Shown piece by piece: positions 17,253 through 25,761 of a stretch of 64,000 nucleotides of DNA. Each line of letters begins with the position of its first letter. Within the stretch, counting starts at the first letter, position 1. The position numbers were made by a program, and so were the translations under genes. The notes under the pieces were generated by a model. It was not told the DNA's origin. It did not search any database and saw only the letters and a program-made list of their open reading frames with translations. This stretch comes from Nocardioides iriomotensis (GTDB lineage: Bacteria; Actinomycetota; Actinomycetes; Propionibacteriales; Nocardioidaceae): positions 1-64,000 of the forward strand of contig NZ_SDPU01000018.1 in NCBI RefSeq assembly GCF_004168035.1. Direction: 5' to 3'.

Positions 17253-17942
17253 TCAGGCCAGCGCGCGGTCGAGGACCGCCTGGACGTGCAGCGTCGTGCA
17301 CGGGAACACCGGCAGGTCCGAGTCGGCCTGCTTCACGAGCAGCTCCAGCTCGGTGCAACCGAGGATGACGCCCTGCGCGCCGGCGTCCCAGAGCTCGTCG
17401 ATGAGCTCGACGACCGTGGCGCGGCTCTTGTCGAGCACCTTGCCGTGCACGAGCTCGTCGTACACGATCCGGTTGACCGTCTCGTGGTGCCGCTCCTCGG
17501 GCACGACCACCTCGACGCCGTGGGAGGCGATCCGGTCGGTGAAGAACGACCGGCTCATCGTGAACGCCGTGCCGATCAGCCCGACCTTGGTCAGCCCCTG
17601 CGCCTTGGCGGCCTCGGCGACCACGTCGCCCAGGTGCACGAACGGCACGTCGACCGCGGCCTCGACCTGGTCGGCCACGACGTGGAACGACGTGGTGCAC
17701 ATCAGCACCAGGTCGGCGCCCGCGGCCTGCACGCCACGCGCGGCCTGCGCCAGCAGCGCGCCGGCCTCGTCCCAGTCGTCGCGGCGCTGCAGCTCGGTCA
17801 GCTCCGCGAACTCGATCGACGACAGCACGACCTTGGCGGAGTGCAGGCCGCCCAGCCGGTCCTCGATGCCCGTGTTGAGCAGCCGGTAGTACTCCAGGCT
17901 GCTCTCCCAGCTCATGCCTCCGACGAGGCCGATGGTCAGCAC
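17253..17942 (-). CDS. Aspartate/glutamate racemase family protein
   Basis: A cofactor-independent racemase-fold protein of 229 residues. VLTIGLVGGMSWESSLEYYR opens the protein. Both catalytic cysteines of the family are present, in VLMCTTSFH near residue 80 and ILGCTELELL near 190. The start is placed at GTG 17942, with GAGGA 8 bases upstream; ATG 17963 is the alternative. Such enzymes interconvert D- and L-Asp or Glu, or act on hydantoins and maleate. Substrate cannot be fixed. The gene is convergent with the methyltransferase and divergent from the M4 protease. Confidence 0.85.
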   Translation of the reverse strand: MLTIGLVGGMSWESSLEYYRLLNTGIEDRLGGLHSAKVVLSSIEFAELTELQRRDDWDEAGALLAQAARGVQAAGADLVLMCTTSFHVVADQVEAAVDVPFVHLGDVVAEAAKAQGLTKVGLIGTAFTMSRSFFTDRIASHGVEVVVPEERHHETVNRIVYDELVHGKVLDKSRATVVELIDELWDAGAQGVILGCTELELLVKQADSDLPVFPCTTLHVQAVLDRALA

Positions 17943-18004
17943 GCGCCGATCCTCGCACAGCATGTTCCTTTACTTCTGTCGGTGGCCTCCGCGAGGCTCC
18001 TCGC

Positions 18005-19390
18005 ATGGCCTCGCGCACCCGCCGCCCCGTCGTCCGCTGCTCCTTCCTCCCGCCGTACCTCCTCGAGCGGGTGGCCGCCATGCACCCCGACGACGCGGTC
18101 GGCGGCTGCTGCCGCGGCACGCTGGCGATCGACGCCGAGCTACGCGAGCGACGCCACCTCGTCGCCCTCTCGGGGCGGCCCGCGACGGCCGCCCCGATGG
18201 TCCCGGTCGACGGCGCCTTCGCCGTGTTCAGCGCCGGCAACGGCACCACCCTGCCGGGACAGCAGGTGCGCGGCGCGGCCGAGGACGAGACCGGCGACGC
18301 CGCCGTCGACGAGGCATGGGCGGGGGTCAAGGAGTCGCTGGCGCTGTTCGCCGAGGAGTACTCCCGCTCGTCGTACGACGACCGCGGCGCTCCCGTCGTC
18401 GCCACCGTCCACTACGGCCGCAGCTACAACAACGCGTTCTGGGACGGCCAGCAGCTCGTGTTCGGCGACGGCGACGGCAAGGTGTTCACGCGGTTCACCA
18501 AGCCCATCGACGTGCTGGGGCACGAGTTCACCCACGCCGTCACCGAGCACACCGCCGGCCTCGTCTACCAGGGCCAGCCCGGCGCGCTCAACGAGTCGGT
18601 CTCCGACGTGTTCGCCGCGTGCCTCAAGCAGAGGCTGCTCGGGCAGACTTCCCAGGCCGCGGAGTGGCTGATCGGCGAAGGCCTGTTCCTCCCGTCCGTG
18701 CAGGGCGACGCGCTGAGGTCGATGAAGGAGCCGGGCACGGCCTACGACGACCCGGTCCTCGGGAAGGACCCGCAGGTCGGCTCGATGGCCGACTACGTCG
18801 AGACCAACCAGGACAACGGCGGCGTCCACATCAACTCCGGCATCCCCAACCGCGCCTTCCACCTCGCCGCCGTCGCGCTCGGCGGCAACGCCTGGGAGGC
18901 CGCCGGCCAGGTCTGGTACGCCGCCCTCACCTCGGGCCTGAGGCCCGACACCGACTTCGCCACGTTCGCCGACGCCACCGTGACCGCGGCGGCCCAGGTG
19001 TCCGACGAGGCGCGCGCCGCCGTCGCCGGCGCCTGGACGGAGGTGGGTGTCCCGGTCGGAGCCCTCGTCCCCGGAGGCGCCGGATCCGGGACGTCGCCCT
19101 CGTCCCCGCCCGCTGATGGCGGAGGACTCGTCGTCGTCACGCGCAGCGGCGGGATCGTGGGCCGCACGGAGCAGGCCGAGGCGCATCTCGGCGACGACCC
19201 GCGCAGTGCCGACCTCGAGCGGCTGCTGTCGCGGATCGACCTGCAGCAGCTCGCGGGAGCGCCCGGTTCACCGGCGCAGCCCGACCGCTACGTCTACACG
19301 TTCGCGGTCGACGGCCGCGAGGTGATGCTCGGCGAGCAGGACCTGACGCCCGAGCTGGCCGAGCTGGCGACGCTGCTCCTCGACCGCTGA
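18005..19390 (+). CDS. M4 metalloprotease (protealysin-like) with C-terminal emfourin-like domain
   Basis: A 461-residue thermolysin-family zinc protease. HEFTH at residues 173-177 and Glu197 within NESVSD are the zinc ligands, and HINSGIPNRAF near 280 supplies the transition-state His. A short protealysin-type propeptide (residues 1 to about 60) replaces the long one of secreted thermolysins, and no signal peptide is visible. After the protease a Gly/Pro/Ser linker (about 350-372) leads to an 86-residue tail (VVVTRSGGIVG ... DRYVYTFAVDG ... LAELATLLLD). This resembles emfourin, the small protein inhibitor of protealysin, normally made separately. The fusion suggests built-in inhibition or control. 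Confidence 0.85.
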   Translation: MASRTRRPVVRCSFLPPYLLERVAAMHPDDAVGGCCRGTLAIDAELRERRHLVALSGRPATAAPMVPVDGAFAVFSAGNGTTLPGQQVRGAAEDETGDAAVDEAWAGVKESLALFAEEYSRSSYDDRGAPVVATVHYGRSYNNAFWDGQQLVFGDGDGKVFTRFTKPIDVLGHEFTHAVTEHTAGLVYQGQPGALNESVSDVFAACLKQRLLGQTSQAAEWLIGEGLFLPSVQGDALRSMKEPGTAYDDPVLGKDPQVGSMADYVETNQDNGGVHINSGIPNRAFHLAAVALGGNAWEAAGQVWYAALTSGLRPDTDFATFADATVTAAAQVSDEARAAVAGAWTEVGVPVGALVPGGAGSGTSPSSPPADGGGLVVVTRSGGIVGRTEQAEAHLGDDPRSADLERLLSRIDLQQLAGAPGSPAQPDRYVYTFAVDGREVMLGEQDLTPELAELATLLLDR

Positions 19391-19406
19391 CTCGCGGGAG
19401 CCTGGG

Positions 19407-19799
19407 TCAGCGGGCGGCGCGACGGCCGCGCACCGGAGGCTCCGGTTCGCCGCCGGAGACGGGGTCGGCCCCGGCGGTCCGCCCCAGGCCGATGGCGCCG
19501 GCCACGATCAGCACCACGCCGGCCAGCACCACCAGGACGTAGGTCGTGCCGAGCGCTTCGACCGACAGCCAGATCATGTAGCCGAGCGCCGGCGTGGCCA
19601 CCGCGACGATCGCCCGCAGCCACACCGGGGCGGTCGAGACCAGGGCGTACCCGGCGAACGCGAGCGCGAGCAGCATGAGGGCCAGGCCGGCCAGGTAGGA
19701 GTACGGCTCCGGCTCGTCGCCCCAGCCCAGGACGGCCGACGCGACCCACGTCAGACCGCCGACGACCGCCACGAGAGACGCCCACTTGCTCGATCGCAT
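19407..19799 (-). CDS. Small membrane protein, unknown function
   Basis: A 130-residue protein with about four hydrophobic helices (ASLVAVVGGLTWVASAVLGW; LAGLALMLLALAFAGYAL; AIVAVATPALGYMIWLSVEA; YVLVVLAGVVLIVAGAIGLG) and a cytoplasmic-type basic C-terminal tail. ATG 19799 gives this compact topology; the upstream extension is a shadow of the SDR. No recognised family. It is convergent with the M4 protease gene and divergent from the SDR gene. Confidence 0.6.
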   Translation of the reverse strand: MRSSKWASLVAVVGGLTWVASAVLGWGDEPEPYSYLAGLALMLLALAFAGYALVSTAPVWLRAIVAVATPALGYMIWLSVEALGTTYVLVVLAGVVLIVAGAIGLGRTAGADPVSGGEPEPPVRGRRAAR

Positions 19800-19905
19800 G
19801 GGCGTAGTGTGCCCCGTCACGCTCCGCTTGGCAGCACCAGGCTGGACCGGCCGCCCGGACGGACCTCTCGGACAAGCCGGACAGGCCCCGGGCGATGATG
19901 GGGAC

Positions 19906-20652
19906 ATGTCGACTCCCACCGCCGTCGTGACCGGAGCCAGCAGCGGCATCGGTGCCGCCACCGCCCGCCGCCTGGCCGCCGAGGGCTTCCACGTCTGGTG
20001 CGCCGCCCGGCGCGAGGACCGGATCCAGGGCCTCGCCGCCGAGATCGGGGGTACGGCGATCCGCTGCGACGTCACCGACGAGGCCCAGGTCGCGGCGCTC
20101 GCGGAGGCGGTCGGCCCGCGGCTCGACGTGCTGGTCAACAACGCCGGCGGCGCGTTCGGTGCCGACCCCGTCGCGACGGCCGACGCCGACCAGTGGCGCC
20201 GCATGTACGAGGTCAACGTCATCGGCCTCATGCAGGTCACCAAGGCGCTGCTGCCCGCGCTGATCGCGTCGGGCGCCGGCGTGATCGTCAACGTCGGGTC
20301 GACGGCCGGGCGGATCGCCTACGAGGGCGGCGCCGGCTACACGGCCGCCAAGCACGGCACCCAGGTGGTCACCGAGACGCTCCGGCTCGAGCTGTGGGAC
20401 CAGCCGGTGCGGATCAGCGAGATCGCGCCCGGCATGGTGAAGACGGAGGAGTTCGCGTCGGTCCGCTTCGACGGGGACGAGGACAAGGCGGAGGCGGTGT
20501 ACGCCGGGGTGGCGGAGCCGCTGGTCGCCGAGGACATCGCCGACGCGATCGGCTGGGTGGTCACCCGGCCGCCGCACGTCAACGTGGACGAGCTGGTGAT
20601 CCGGCCGCGCGCCCAGGCGGCGCAGCACAAGGTGCACCGCGTCTTCGACTGA
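19906..20652 (+). CDS. Short-chain dehydrogenase/reductase
   Basis: A 248-residue classical SDR. TGASSGIGAATARRLA near residue 9 binds NAD(P), NNAGG near 80 is the structural motif, and Ser (VNVGSTAGR), Tyr and Lys (YTAAKHG) form the catalytic triad. ATG 19906 gives normal family length; the frame upstream carries no similarity. It resembles the YdfG-like serine/3-hydroxy acid dehydrogenase subgroup, but SDR substrates cannot be assigned from sequence. No operon partners: the next gene has its own iron-controlled promoter. Confidence 0.87.
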   Translation: MSTPTAVVTGASSGIGAATARRLAAEGFHVWCAARREDRIQGLAAEIGGTAIRCDVTDEAQVAALAEAVGPRLDVLVNNAGGAFGADPVATADADQWRRMYEVNVIGLMQVTKALLPALIASGAGVIVNVGSTAGRIAYEGGAGYTAAKHGTQVVTETLRLELWDQPVRISEIAPGMVKTEEFASVRFDGDEDKAEAVYAGVAEPLVAEDIADAIGWVVTRPPHVNVDELVIRPRAQAAQHKVHRVFD

Positions 20653-20704
20653 CCGCACCGCGGACCGCGCCATCGGCGGCGTGGGTGGTCCAACGCACAT
20701 TGGC

Positions 20705-20723
20705 ATAGGTAAGGCTTACCTAA
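20705..20723. promoter_or_regulatory. IdeR/DtxR-type iron box
   Basis: ATAGGTAAGGCTTACCTAA matches the iron-box consensus TTAGGTTAGGCTAACCTAA closely, with perfect arms TAGGTAAG / CTTACCTA around a central G. It ends 12 bp before the GTG start at 20736 and overlaps a possible -10 (TAATAC, 20721-20726), so iron-loaded repressor should block transcription. The promoter position would give a leaderless or nearly leaderless mRNA. Confidence 0.85.
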
Positions 20724-20735
20724 TACCATCCTGCG

Positions 20736-23351
20736 GTGACGACCCTCCCCGCCGCGCCCGCGGTCCCGCGCGCGCCCGAGCAGACCGGCCGCTTCTGGGC
20801 CGACCTGCGTCGTCACGGGCACCACCCCGCCGTCGTCACCGACGCCGCCGACGGGGGCACGCTCAGCTACGCCGACCTCGCCGACCGGGTCGACGCGCTC
20901 GCCGACCGGCTCGGCCCCACGCGACGGCTGGTGCTGCTGGCGGGCGGCAACGACCTCGACACGCTGGTCGGCTACGTCGCCGCCCTGGCCGGCGGCCACC
21001 CCGTGCTGCTGCTTCCCGGCGACAACGCCGGCCACGTCGACGCGGTGGTCGCCGCCTACGACCCCGACGTCGTCCTCGACGGTGACGGCCTCCACGAGCG
21101 CCGCCCCGGCACCCGGCACGACCTGCACCCCGACCTCGCGCTGCTGCTGTCCACCTCGGGATCCACCGGCAGCCCCAAGCTGGTGCGCCTCTCGCACACC
21201 AACCTGGCCAGCAACGCCGGCGCGATCGCGTCGTACCTCGGCATCCGGCGCACCGACGTCGCCGCGACCACTCTGCCGCTGCACTACTGCTACGGCCTGA
21301 GCGTGGTGAACAGCCATCTCGCCGCGGGCGCCACGCTCTTCCTCACCGACCTGTCCGTGGTCGACGCCTGCTTCTGGGAGGCGGTCCGGGCGCACCGGGT
21401 CTCCTCGTTCGCCGGGGTGCCCTACACCTTCGACTTGCTCGACCGCGTCGGCTTCGCCGGGATGGACCTGCCCTCGCTGCGCTACGTCACGCAGGCGGGT
21501 GGCCGGCTCGCCCCCGAGCGCGTCCGCGCGTACGCCGAGGCCGGCCAGGAGCGCGGCTGGGACCTCTTCGTCATGTACGGCCAGACCGAGGCCACCGCCC
21601 GGATGGCCTACCTGCCGCCCGACCTCGCCGTCGCCTCAGCCGGCGCGATCGGCGTCCCGGTGCCGGGCGGCTCGTTCCGGCTCGAGCCCGTCCCGGAGCG
21701 GCCACTGAGCGCCCGCGACGGCGACCTCACCGTCGGCGAGCTCGTCTACCGCGGCGACAACGTCATGCTCGGCTACGCCACCGGCCCGGGCGACCTCGCG
21801 CGCGGGCGCGAGGTGCACGAGCTGCGCACCGGCGACGTCGCGCGTCGCCGCCCCGACGGGATGCTCGAGGTCGTCGGCCGGCGCAGCCGGTTCGCCAAGG
21901 TGTTCGGCGTCCGCGTCGACCTCGACGAGGTCGAGCGCCTGTACGGCGACCGCGGGCACGTGGTCCACGTCGCCGACCTCGGCGACCGGCTGCTGCTCGG
22001 GGTGGACGCGTCGGCGCGGCCGGCCGACCCCGAGGAGCTGCGGGCGGTCGCCAAGGAGGCCGTCGGCCTGCCGCGCACGGCCGTGGACGTGCTGGCGCTG
22101 CCCGAGGTGCCGCGCCTGCCGTCGGGCAAGACCGACTACCGCACGCTCGTCGCCCTCGCCGGCAGCGGGGCCCGCGCCGCCACGACGGCGGACCCGGCCG
22201 CACCGGGCGGAGGCCGGGACGACCGGAGCGCCGCGCTGCGCGCCGCCCTGGCGGAGGTGCTCGGCCGCGACGTCACCGACGCCGACACCTTCGTCGGCCT
22301 CGGCGGCGACTCGCTGTCCTACGTCGAGGCCTCGATCCGTGTCGAAGCCGCCCTCGGCACGCTGCCGGCCGGCTGGCACACCACGCCCGTCGGCGAGCTC
22401 GCCGGCCGACCGGCGACGCCGGCCCGCCGCGGCCGCACGTTGGAGACCAACGTGCTCCTGCGGGCGCTGGCGATCGTGATGATCGTCGGCACCCACGCCA
22501 ACCTCTTCGTCGCCGTCGGCGGCGCGCACGTCCTGCTCGCCGTGGCCGGCTTCAACTTCGGCCGCTTCCACCTCACCGACGCCCCGCGCCGCGAGCGCGT
22601 CCGGCACGTCCTCGGCAGCGTCGCCCGGATCGCCGTACCCGCGGCCGTGTGGCTCGCCGGCGTCGCCCTGCTGACCGGCGACATCGGCTGGCGCAACGTG
22701 CTCCTGCTCAACGGGGTGCTCGGCCCGACGTCCTGGACGGAGCCGGCCTGGTGGTATTGGTTCGTCGAGGTGCTCGTCTGGACCCTCGTCGCGCTCGCCG
22801 GCTGCCTCGCAGTGCCGTGGTTCGACGGGGTCGAGCGGCGGTGGTCCTTCTGGCTGCCGTTCGGCCTCGCCCTGGCCGGGCTGCTCACGCGGTACGACGT
22901 CGTCGAGCTCTCCGCCGGTGACGAGATCCACCGCGGCACCGTGGTTTTCTGGCTGTTCGCGCTCGGCTGGGCCACCGTCAAGGCGACCCGGCTGCGGCAC
23001 CGCCTGCTCGTCTCGGCGGTCGCGGTCGCCAGCGTGCCGGGCTTCTTCGAGGACGGCCCGCGCGAGGCGGTCGTCGTCGCCGGCGTGCTGCTGCTCGTGT
23101 GGCTCTCGTCGGTCCGGGTGCCCGACGTCGTCGCGCGTGCGGCGGCGGTCCTGGCGTCGGCGTCGCTGTACATCTACCTCGCGCACTGGCAGGTCTACCC
23201 GCACCTCGAGGACGACGCCCCCCTGCTCGCGACGCTGCTGAGCCTGCTGGCCGGGATCGTGTTCTGGAAGGTCGCCTCGCGCGCCGGCAACCTGCTCGGC
23301 ACGCACGCGGGCCCCCGGCCGAAGCCGAGGGCCCGCGCGTCCCAGGTCTGA
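20736..23351 (+). CDS. Fusion: acyl/aminoacyl-AMP ligase, carrier domain, membrane acyltransferase
   Basis: An 871-residue three-part protein. Residues 1-470 are an AMP-forming adenylation domain (LLSTSGSTGSPKLVRLSHTN near 138, MYGQTEATARM near 280, RTGDVARR and PSGKTDYR near the end). About 490-555 is a carrier domain with GGDSLSYVE, where Ser526 would carry phosphopantetheine. From about 570 to 860 are about ten hydrophobic helices resembling acyltransferase-3 membrane enzymes (LETNVLLRALAIVMIVGTHA; YLAHWQVYP). The layout suggests an acid is activated, loaded and passed to an acceptor at the membrane. An iron box overlaps the promoter, so it should be made in iron starvation, perhaps for siderophore or envelope modification. 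Substrate unknown. Confidence 0.85.
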   Translation: MTTLPAAPAVPRAPEQTGRFWADLRRHGHHPAVVTDAADGGTLSYADLADRVDALADRLGPTRRLVLLAGGNDLDTLVGYVAALAGGHPVLLLPGDNAGHVDAVVAAYDPDVVLDGDGLHERRPGTRHDLHPDLALLLSTSGSTGSPKLVRLSHTNLASNAGAIASYLGIRRTDVAATTLPLHYCYGLSVVNSHLAAGATLFLTDLSVVDACFWEAVRAHRVSSFAGVPYTFDLLDRVGFAGMDLPSLRYVTQAGGRLAPERVRAYAEAGQERGWDLFVMYGQTEATARMAYLPPDLAVASAGAIGVPVPGGSFRLEPVPERPLSARDGDLTVGELVYRGDNVMLGYATGPGDLARGREVHELRTGDVARRRPDGMLEVVGRRSRFAKVFGVRVDLDEVERLYGDRGHVVHVADLGDRLLLGVDASARPADPEELRAVAKEAVGLPRTAVDVLALPEVPRLPSGKTDYRTLVALAGSGARAATTADPAAPGGGRDDRSAALRAALAEVLGRDVTDADTFVGLGGDSLSYVEASIRVEAALGTLPAGWHTTPVGELAGRPATPARRGRTLETNVLLRALAIVMIVGTHANLFVAVGGAHVLLAVAGFNFGRFHLTDAPRRERVRHVLGSVARIAVPAAVWLAGVALLTGDIGWRNVLLLNGVLGPTSWTEPAWWYWFVEVLVWTLVALAGCLAVPWFDGVERRWSFWLPFGLALAGLLTRYDVVELSAGDEIHRGTVVFWLFALGWATVKATRLRHRLLVSAVAVASVPGFFEDGPREAVVVAGVLLLVWLSSVRVPDVVARAAAVLASASLYIYLAHWQVYPHLEDDAPLLATLLSLLAGIVFWKVASRAGNLLGTHAGPRPKPRARASQV
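23306..23337. terminator. Possible bidirectional terminator hairpin
   Basis: CGCGGGCCC (23306-23314) and GGGCCCGCG (23329-23337) form a 9-bp perfect stem overlapping the last codons of the acyltransferase fusion, just before the convergent anti-sigma-like gene. There is no U-tract. It could act as an actinobacterial I-shaped terminator. Confidence 0.35.
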
Positions 23352-23355
23352 GAGC

Positions 23356-24150
23356 TCAGGGGCGGCGCTCGCCGCCCTGGGCGCGGCCGCCGCTGGCGGC
23401 ATCGGCGGTCGCCCCGCCCTGCGCGCCGGCAGCAGCGTCGTCGGAGTCCTCGGTCCCGTCGGCCTCGTCCGACGTCTCGGCGTCGGTGTCCTCGTCCGTG
23501 GTGGTCTCGTCGGCGTCGTCGGCCTCGTCACCGCTGCCGGCGTGCGCACGACGTTCGGTGCTCCGGCCCTCGGAGGCCAGGCCCGAGATCTCGGCGCCCT
23601 TGTCGGCGCCCTCGGCCTCGGTGCTGCGCGCGGTCTCCGAGACGGTCTGGCCGTGCTCGGACGCCTCCGGCAGCTCCTTCTCGGTGCTCTCCGCGGTTCC
23701 GGCAGGCTCCGTGGTCTCCTCGGCCTCGGTCTCGGTCACGTCGGTCTCGGTGGTGGCGTCCTCCTCGGGCGTTCCGGCCTCGGCGGAGCGGCCGCGCTGG
23801 TCGGCGTGGCCGGCGCTGTGGGCGTTCGGGCCGGGGACCTCGACACCGACGGTGTCCAGCCAGGTCCGGGCGGTGTCCTGGGCGGCGCCGGGCAGCACGC
23901 CGGCGGCGGCGCCGCCGACACCGGCGGCGAGCAGCACACCGGCGCCGAGGCCGGCGGCGACGGCGGCGCGGACGGGGGACAGGGACGAGGGCATCGAGAA
24001 CCTCCTGCGGGAGTGGGCTTCACGGAAGGCAGCCAGCGCCTCCTGCTCGCCGGGCAGCGGACCGGGTTCGGTCGGCGCCGCGGCAGCAGCGAGCAGAGCA
24101 CGGACCCGGGGGTCCTGCTCGGGGGTCTCGTCGGGCGGCTGGCTCACCAT
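23356..24150 (-). CDS. Putative membrane-bound anti-sigma factor, Thr/Glu-rich
   Basis: A 264-residue protein with a charged N-terminal part, one likely membrane helix near residues 60-88 ([21 protein letters not shown]) and a long low-complexity, acidic Thr/Glu/Ala-rich C-terminal part of about 170 residues that should be extracytoplasmic. It starts 6 bp after the ECF sigma gene. This order and topology fit an anti-sigma factor, but no zinc-binding HxxxCxxC motif is seen and similarity to a known family is not evident. It is convergent with the iron-regulated fusion gene. Confidence 0.5.
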   Translation of the reverse strand: MVSQPPDETPEQDPRVRALLAAAAAPTEPGPLPGEQEALAAFREAHSRRRFSMPSSLSPVRAAVAAGLGAGVLLAAGVGGAAAGVLPGAAQDTARTWLDTVGVEVPGPNAHSAGHADQRGRSAEAGTPEEDATTETDVTETEAEETTEPAGTAESTEKELPEASEHGQTVSETARSTEAEGADKGAEISGLASEGRSTERRAHAGSGDEADDADETTTDEDTDAETSDEADGTEDSDDAAAGAQGGATADAASGGRAQGGERRP

Positions 24151-24156
24151 GTCACC

Positions 24157-24738
24157 TCAGTCATCGTTCGTCGTCGTCAACGCGTTACACCCGTCCGGCG
24201 CCCGCCGCTCGCCGAGGACCGAGGCGAGCCGCTTCAGCCCCCGGTGGACGGCCACCCGTACGGCGCCGGGGCGCTTGCCCAGCACCTGCGCGGTCGTCGG
24301 CACGTCGAGGCCCGCGACGTGCCGCAGCAGGACCGCCTCCGCCTGGTCGCGGGGCAGCGACGCCACCAGGCGCAGCGCCGCCTCGGTCGTGACCAGCTCG
24401 CCGACGGCCTCGGGCACGTCGTCCGGTGCCGGCCGGTCGACGAGCTCGGCGTGCGCGTCCACGGGGAGTGGGGCGCGGTACTCCTTGCGCTGTGCGTCGC
24501 GCAGCCGCGCGTGCCCGATCGTGAACACCCAGGCCCGCCACCCGTCCTCGTCGCCCTCGAACCGGTGCAGGTCGCGCACGACGCAGACCCAGGTCTCCGC
24601 CGCCGCGTCCTCGGCCACCGGCCCGCCCAGCGCCGTCAGGTAGCGCAGCAGCGCCGGCTGCACGGACCGGAACAGCTGCACGAAGGCAGCCTCGTCACCG
24701 TTCCTCGCCGCGCGCAGCAGTGACGCGAACTCCGGCAT
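24157..24738 (-). CDS. ECF RNA polymerase sigma factor
   Basis: A 193-residue group IV sigma factor. Region 2 spans about residues 10-80 (FVQLFRSVQPALLRYLTAL; EDAAAETWVCVVRDLHRFEG; WRAWVFTIGHARLRDAQR), and region 4 spans about 115-175 (LPRDQAEAVLLRHVAGLDVP; GAVRVAVHRGLKRLA). Region 3 is absent, as expected. The downstream gene encodes a one-pass membrane protein that may hold it inactive. Promoters controlled by it cannot be predicted here. Confidence 0.9.
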   Translation of the reverse strand: MPEFASLLRAARNGDEAAFVQLFRSVQPALLRYLTALGGPVAEDAAAETWVCVVRDLHRFEGDEDGWRAWVFTIGHARLRDAQRKEYRAPLPVDAHAELVDRPAPDDVPEAVGELVTTEAALRLVASLPRDQAEAVLLRHVAGLDVPTTAQVLGKRPGAVRVAVHRGLKRLASVLGERRAPDGCNALTTTNDD

Positions 24739-24816
24739 GACCCTCCCGCCACTCCCGAGACTGCCCGGCAGGCTACGTGCTCCCTCCCGGACCGGGTCAA
24801 CCCCCGAGCGCGACGC

Positions 24817-25641
24817 TCAGCGGCCGACGCGCTCGAGGAGGGCCATCGCGTCGTGCGGCGCGAAGCCCTTGGCGTCGTTGTCGAAGTAGGCAAACACGGC
24901 GCGCCCGTCGTCCGCCCAGCGCCGCATCTTCGCGGCCCACGAGTCCAGCGCCTTCGCGGTGTAGCCGCTCGTGTAGAGCTCCAGGTCGCCGTGCAGCCGC
25001 ACGTAGACGTGGTCGGAGGTGACGGTCTCCAGCCGTGGCCAGCGACCGGCCGTGTCCGCCACGACCAGCGCCACGTCGTGCTCGCGGAGCAGGGCGACCA
25101 GGTCGTCGGCCCGCTCCTCGAACGACCCGTGCCGGACCTCGAGGGCGTGCCGCAGCGGCAGGTCGGCCGTCACGGTGGTGAGCGCCCGGTCGTCGGGGAC
25201 CTTGGCGTCGTGACCCGACGCGAGTGCGGCGGCCTGCTTCGCCGTACGAGGCAGCAGGTCGAAGAAGCCGGCCAGCCGGTCCGCGTCGTACCCGAGGTTC
25301 GGCGGCAGCTGCCAGAGGAAGGGACCGGTCTTGGCGCCGAGCGCGAGCACTCCCGAGGCGAAGAAGTTGGCCAGCGGGGTCTCGACGTCGACCAGCTTCT
25401 TGAGGTGGGTGATGAACCGGCCGCCCTTGACCGCGAACACGAAGTCGTCCGGCACCTGGTCCCGCCAGGCGGCGTACGACGACGGCCGTTGCAGGGCGTA
25501 GAACGAGCCGTTGATCTCGATGCTGGTCAGCCGCTCGGCGGCGTACGCCAGCTCGTCCTTCTGCCGCAGGCCGGTCGGGTAGAAGTCGCCGCGCCAGGCG
25601 GCGTAGGTCCATCCGGAGATCCCGACGTGAATGCGACCCAC
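24817..25641 (-). CDS. DUF72 family protein (YecE-like)
   Basis: A 274-residue TIM-barrel-like protein of the DUF72 family, recognised by HVGISGWTYAAWRGDFYPTG at the N-terminus, SIEINGSFYALQ near residue 42, and VYVRLHGDLELYTSGY near 220. It begins with GTG 25641. Members are widespread and their biochemical role is not settled; a metal- or DNA-related function has been proposed for relatives. No operon partner is evident: mshA starts divergently 120 bp away. Confidence 0.85.
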   Translation of the reverse strand: MGRIHVGISGWTYAAWRGDFYPTGLRQKDELAYAAERLTSIEINGSFYALQRPSSYAAWRDQVPDDFVFAVKGGRFITHLKKLVDVETPLANFFASGVLALGAKTGPFLWQLPPNLGYDADRLAGFFDLLPRTAKQAAALASGHDAKVPDDRALTTVTADLPLRHALEVRHGSFEERADDLVALLREHDVALVVADTAGRWPRLETVTSDHVYVRLHGDLELYTSGYTAKALDSWAAKMRRWADDGRAVFAYFDNDAKGFAPHDAMALLERVGR

Positions 25642-25761
25642 CCGACGAGGGTAGATCTATGCCTGAGTGATGGACGTCAGCTCCCGGCCGCCGGGGAATA
25701 GGCCAGGATCGGCGAGGGTTCTCCCGGGTGGACCAGGTCCCGGACACTTCAGGAGCAGTGC

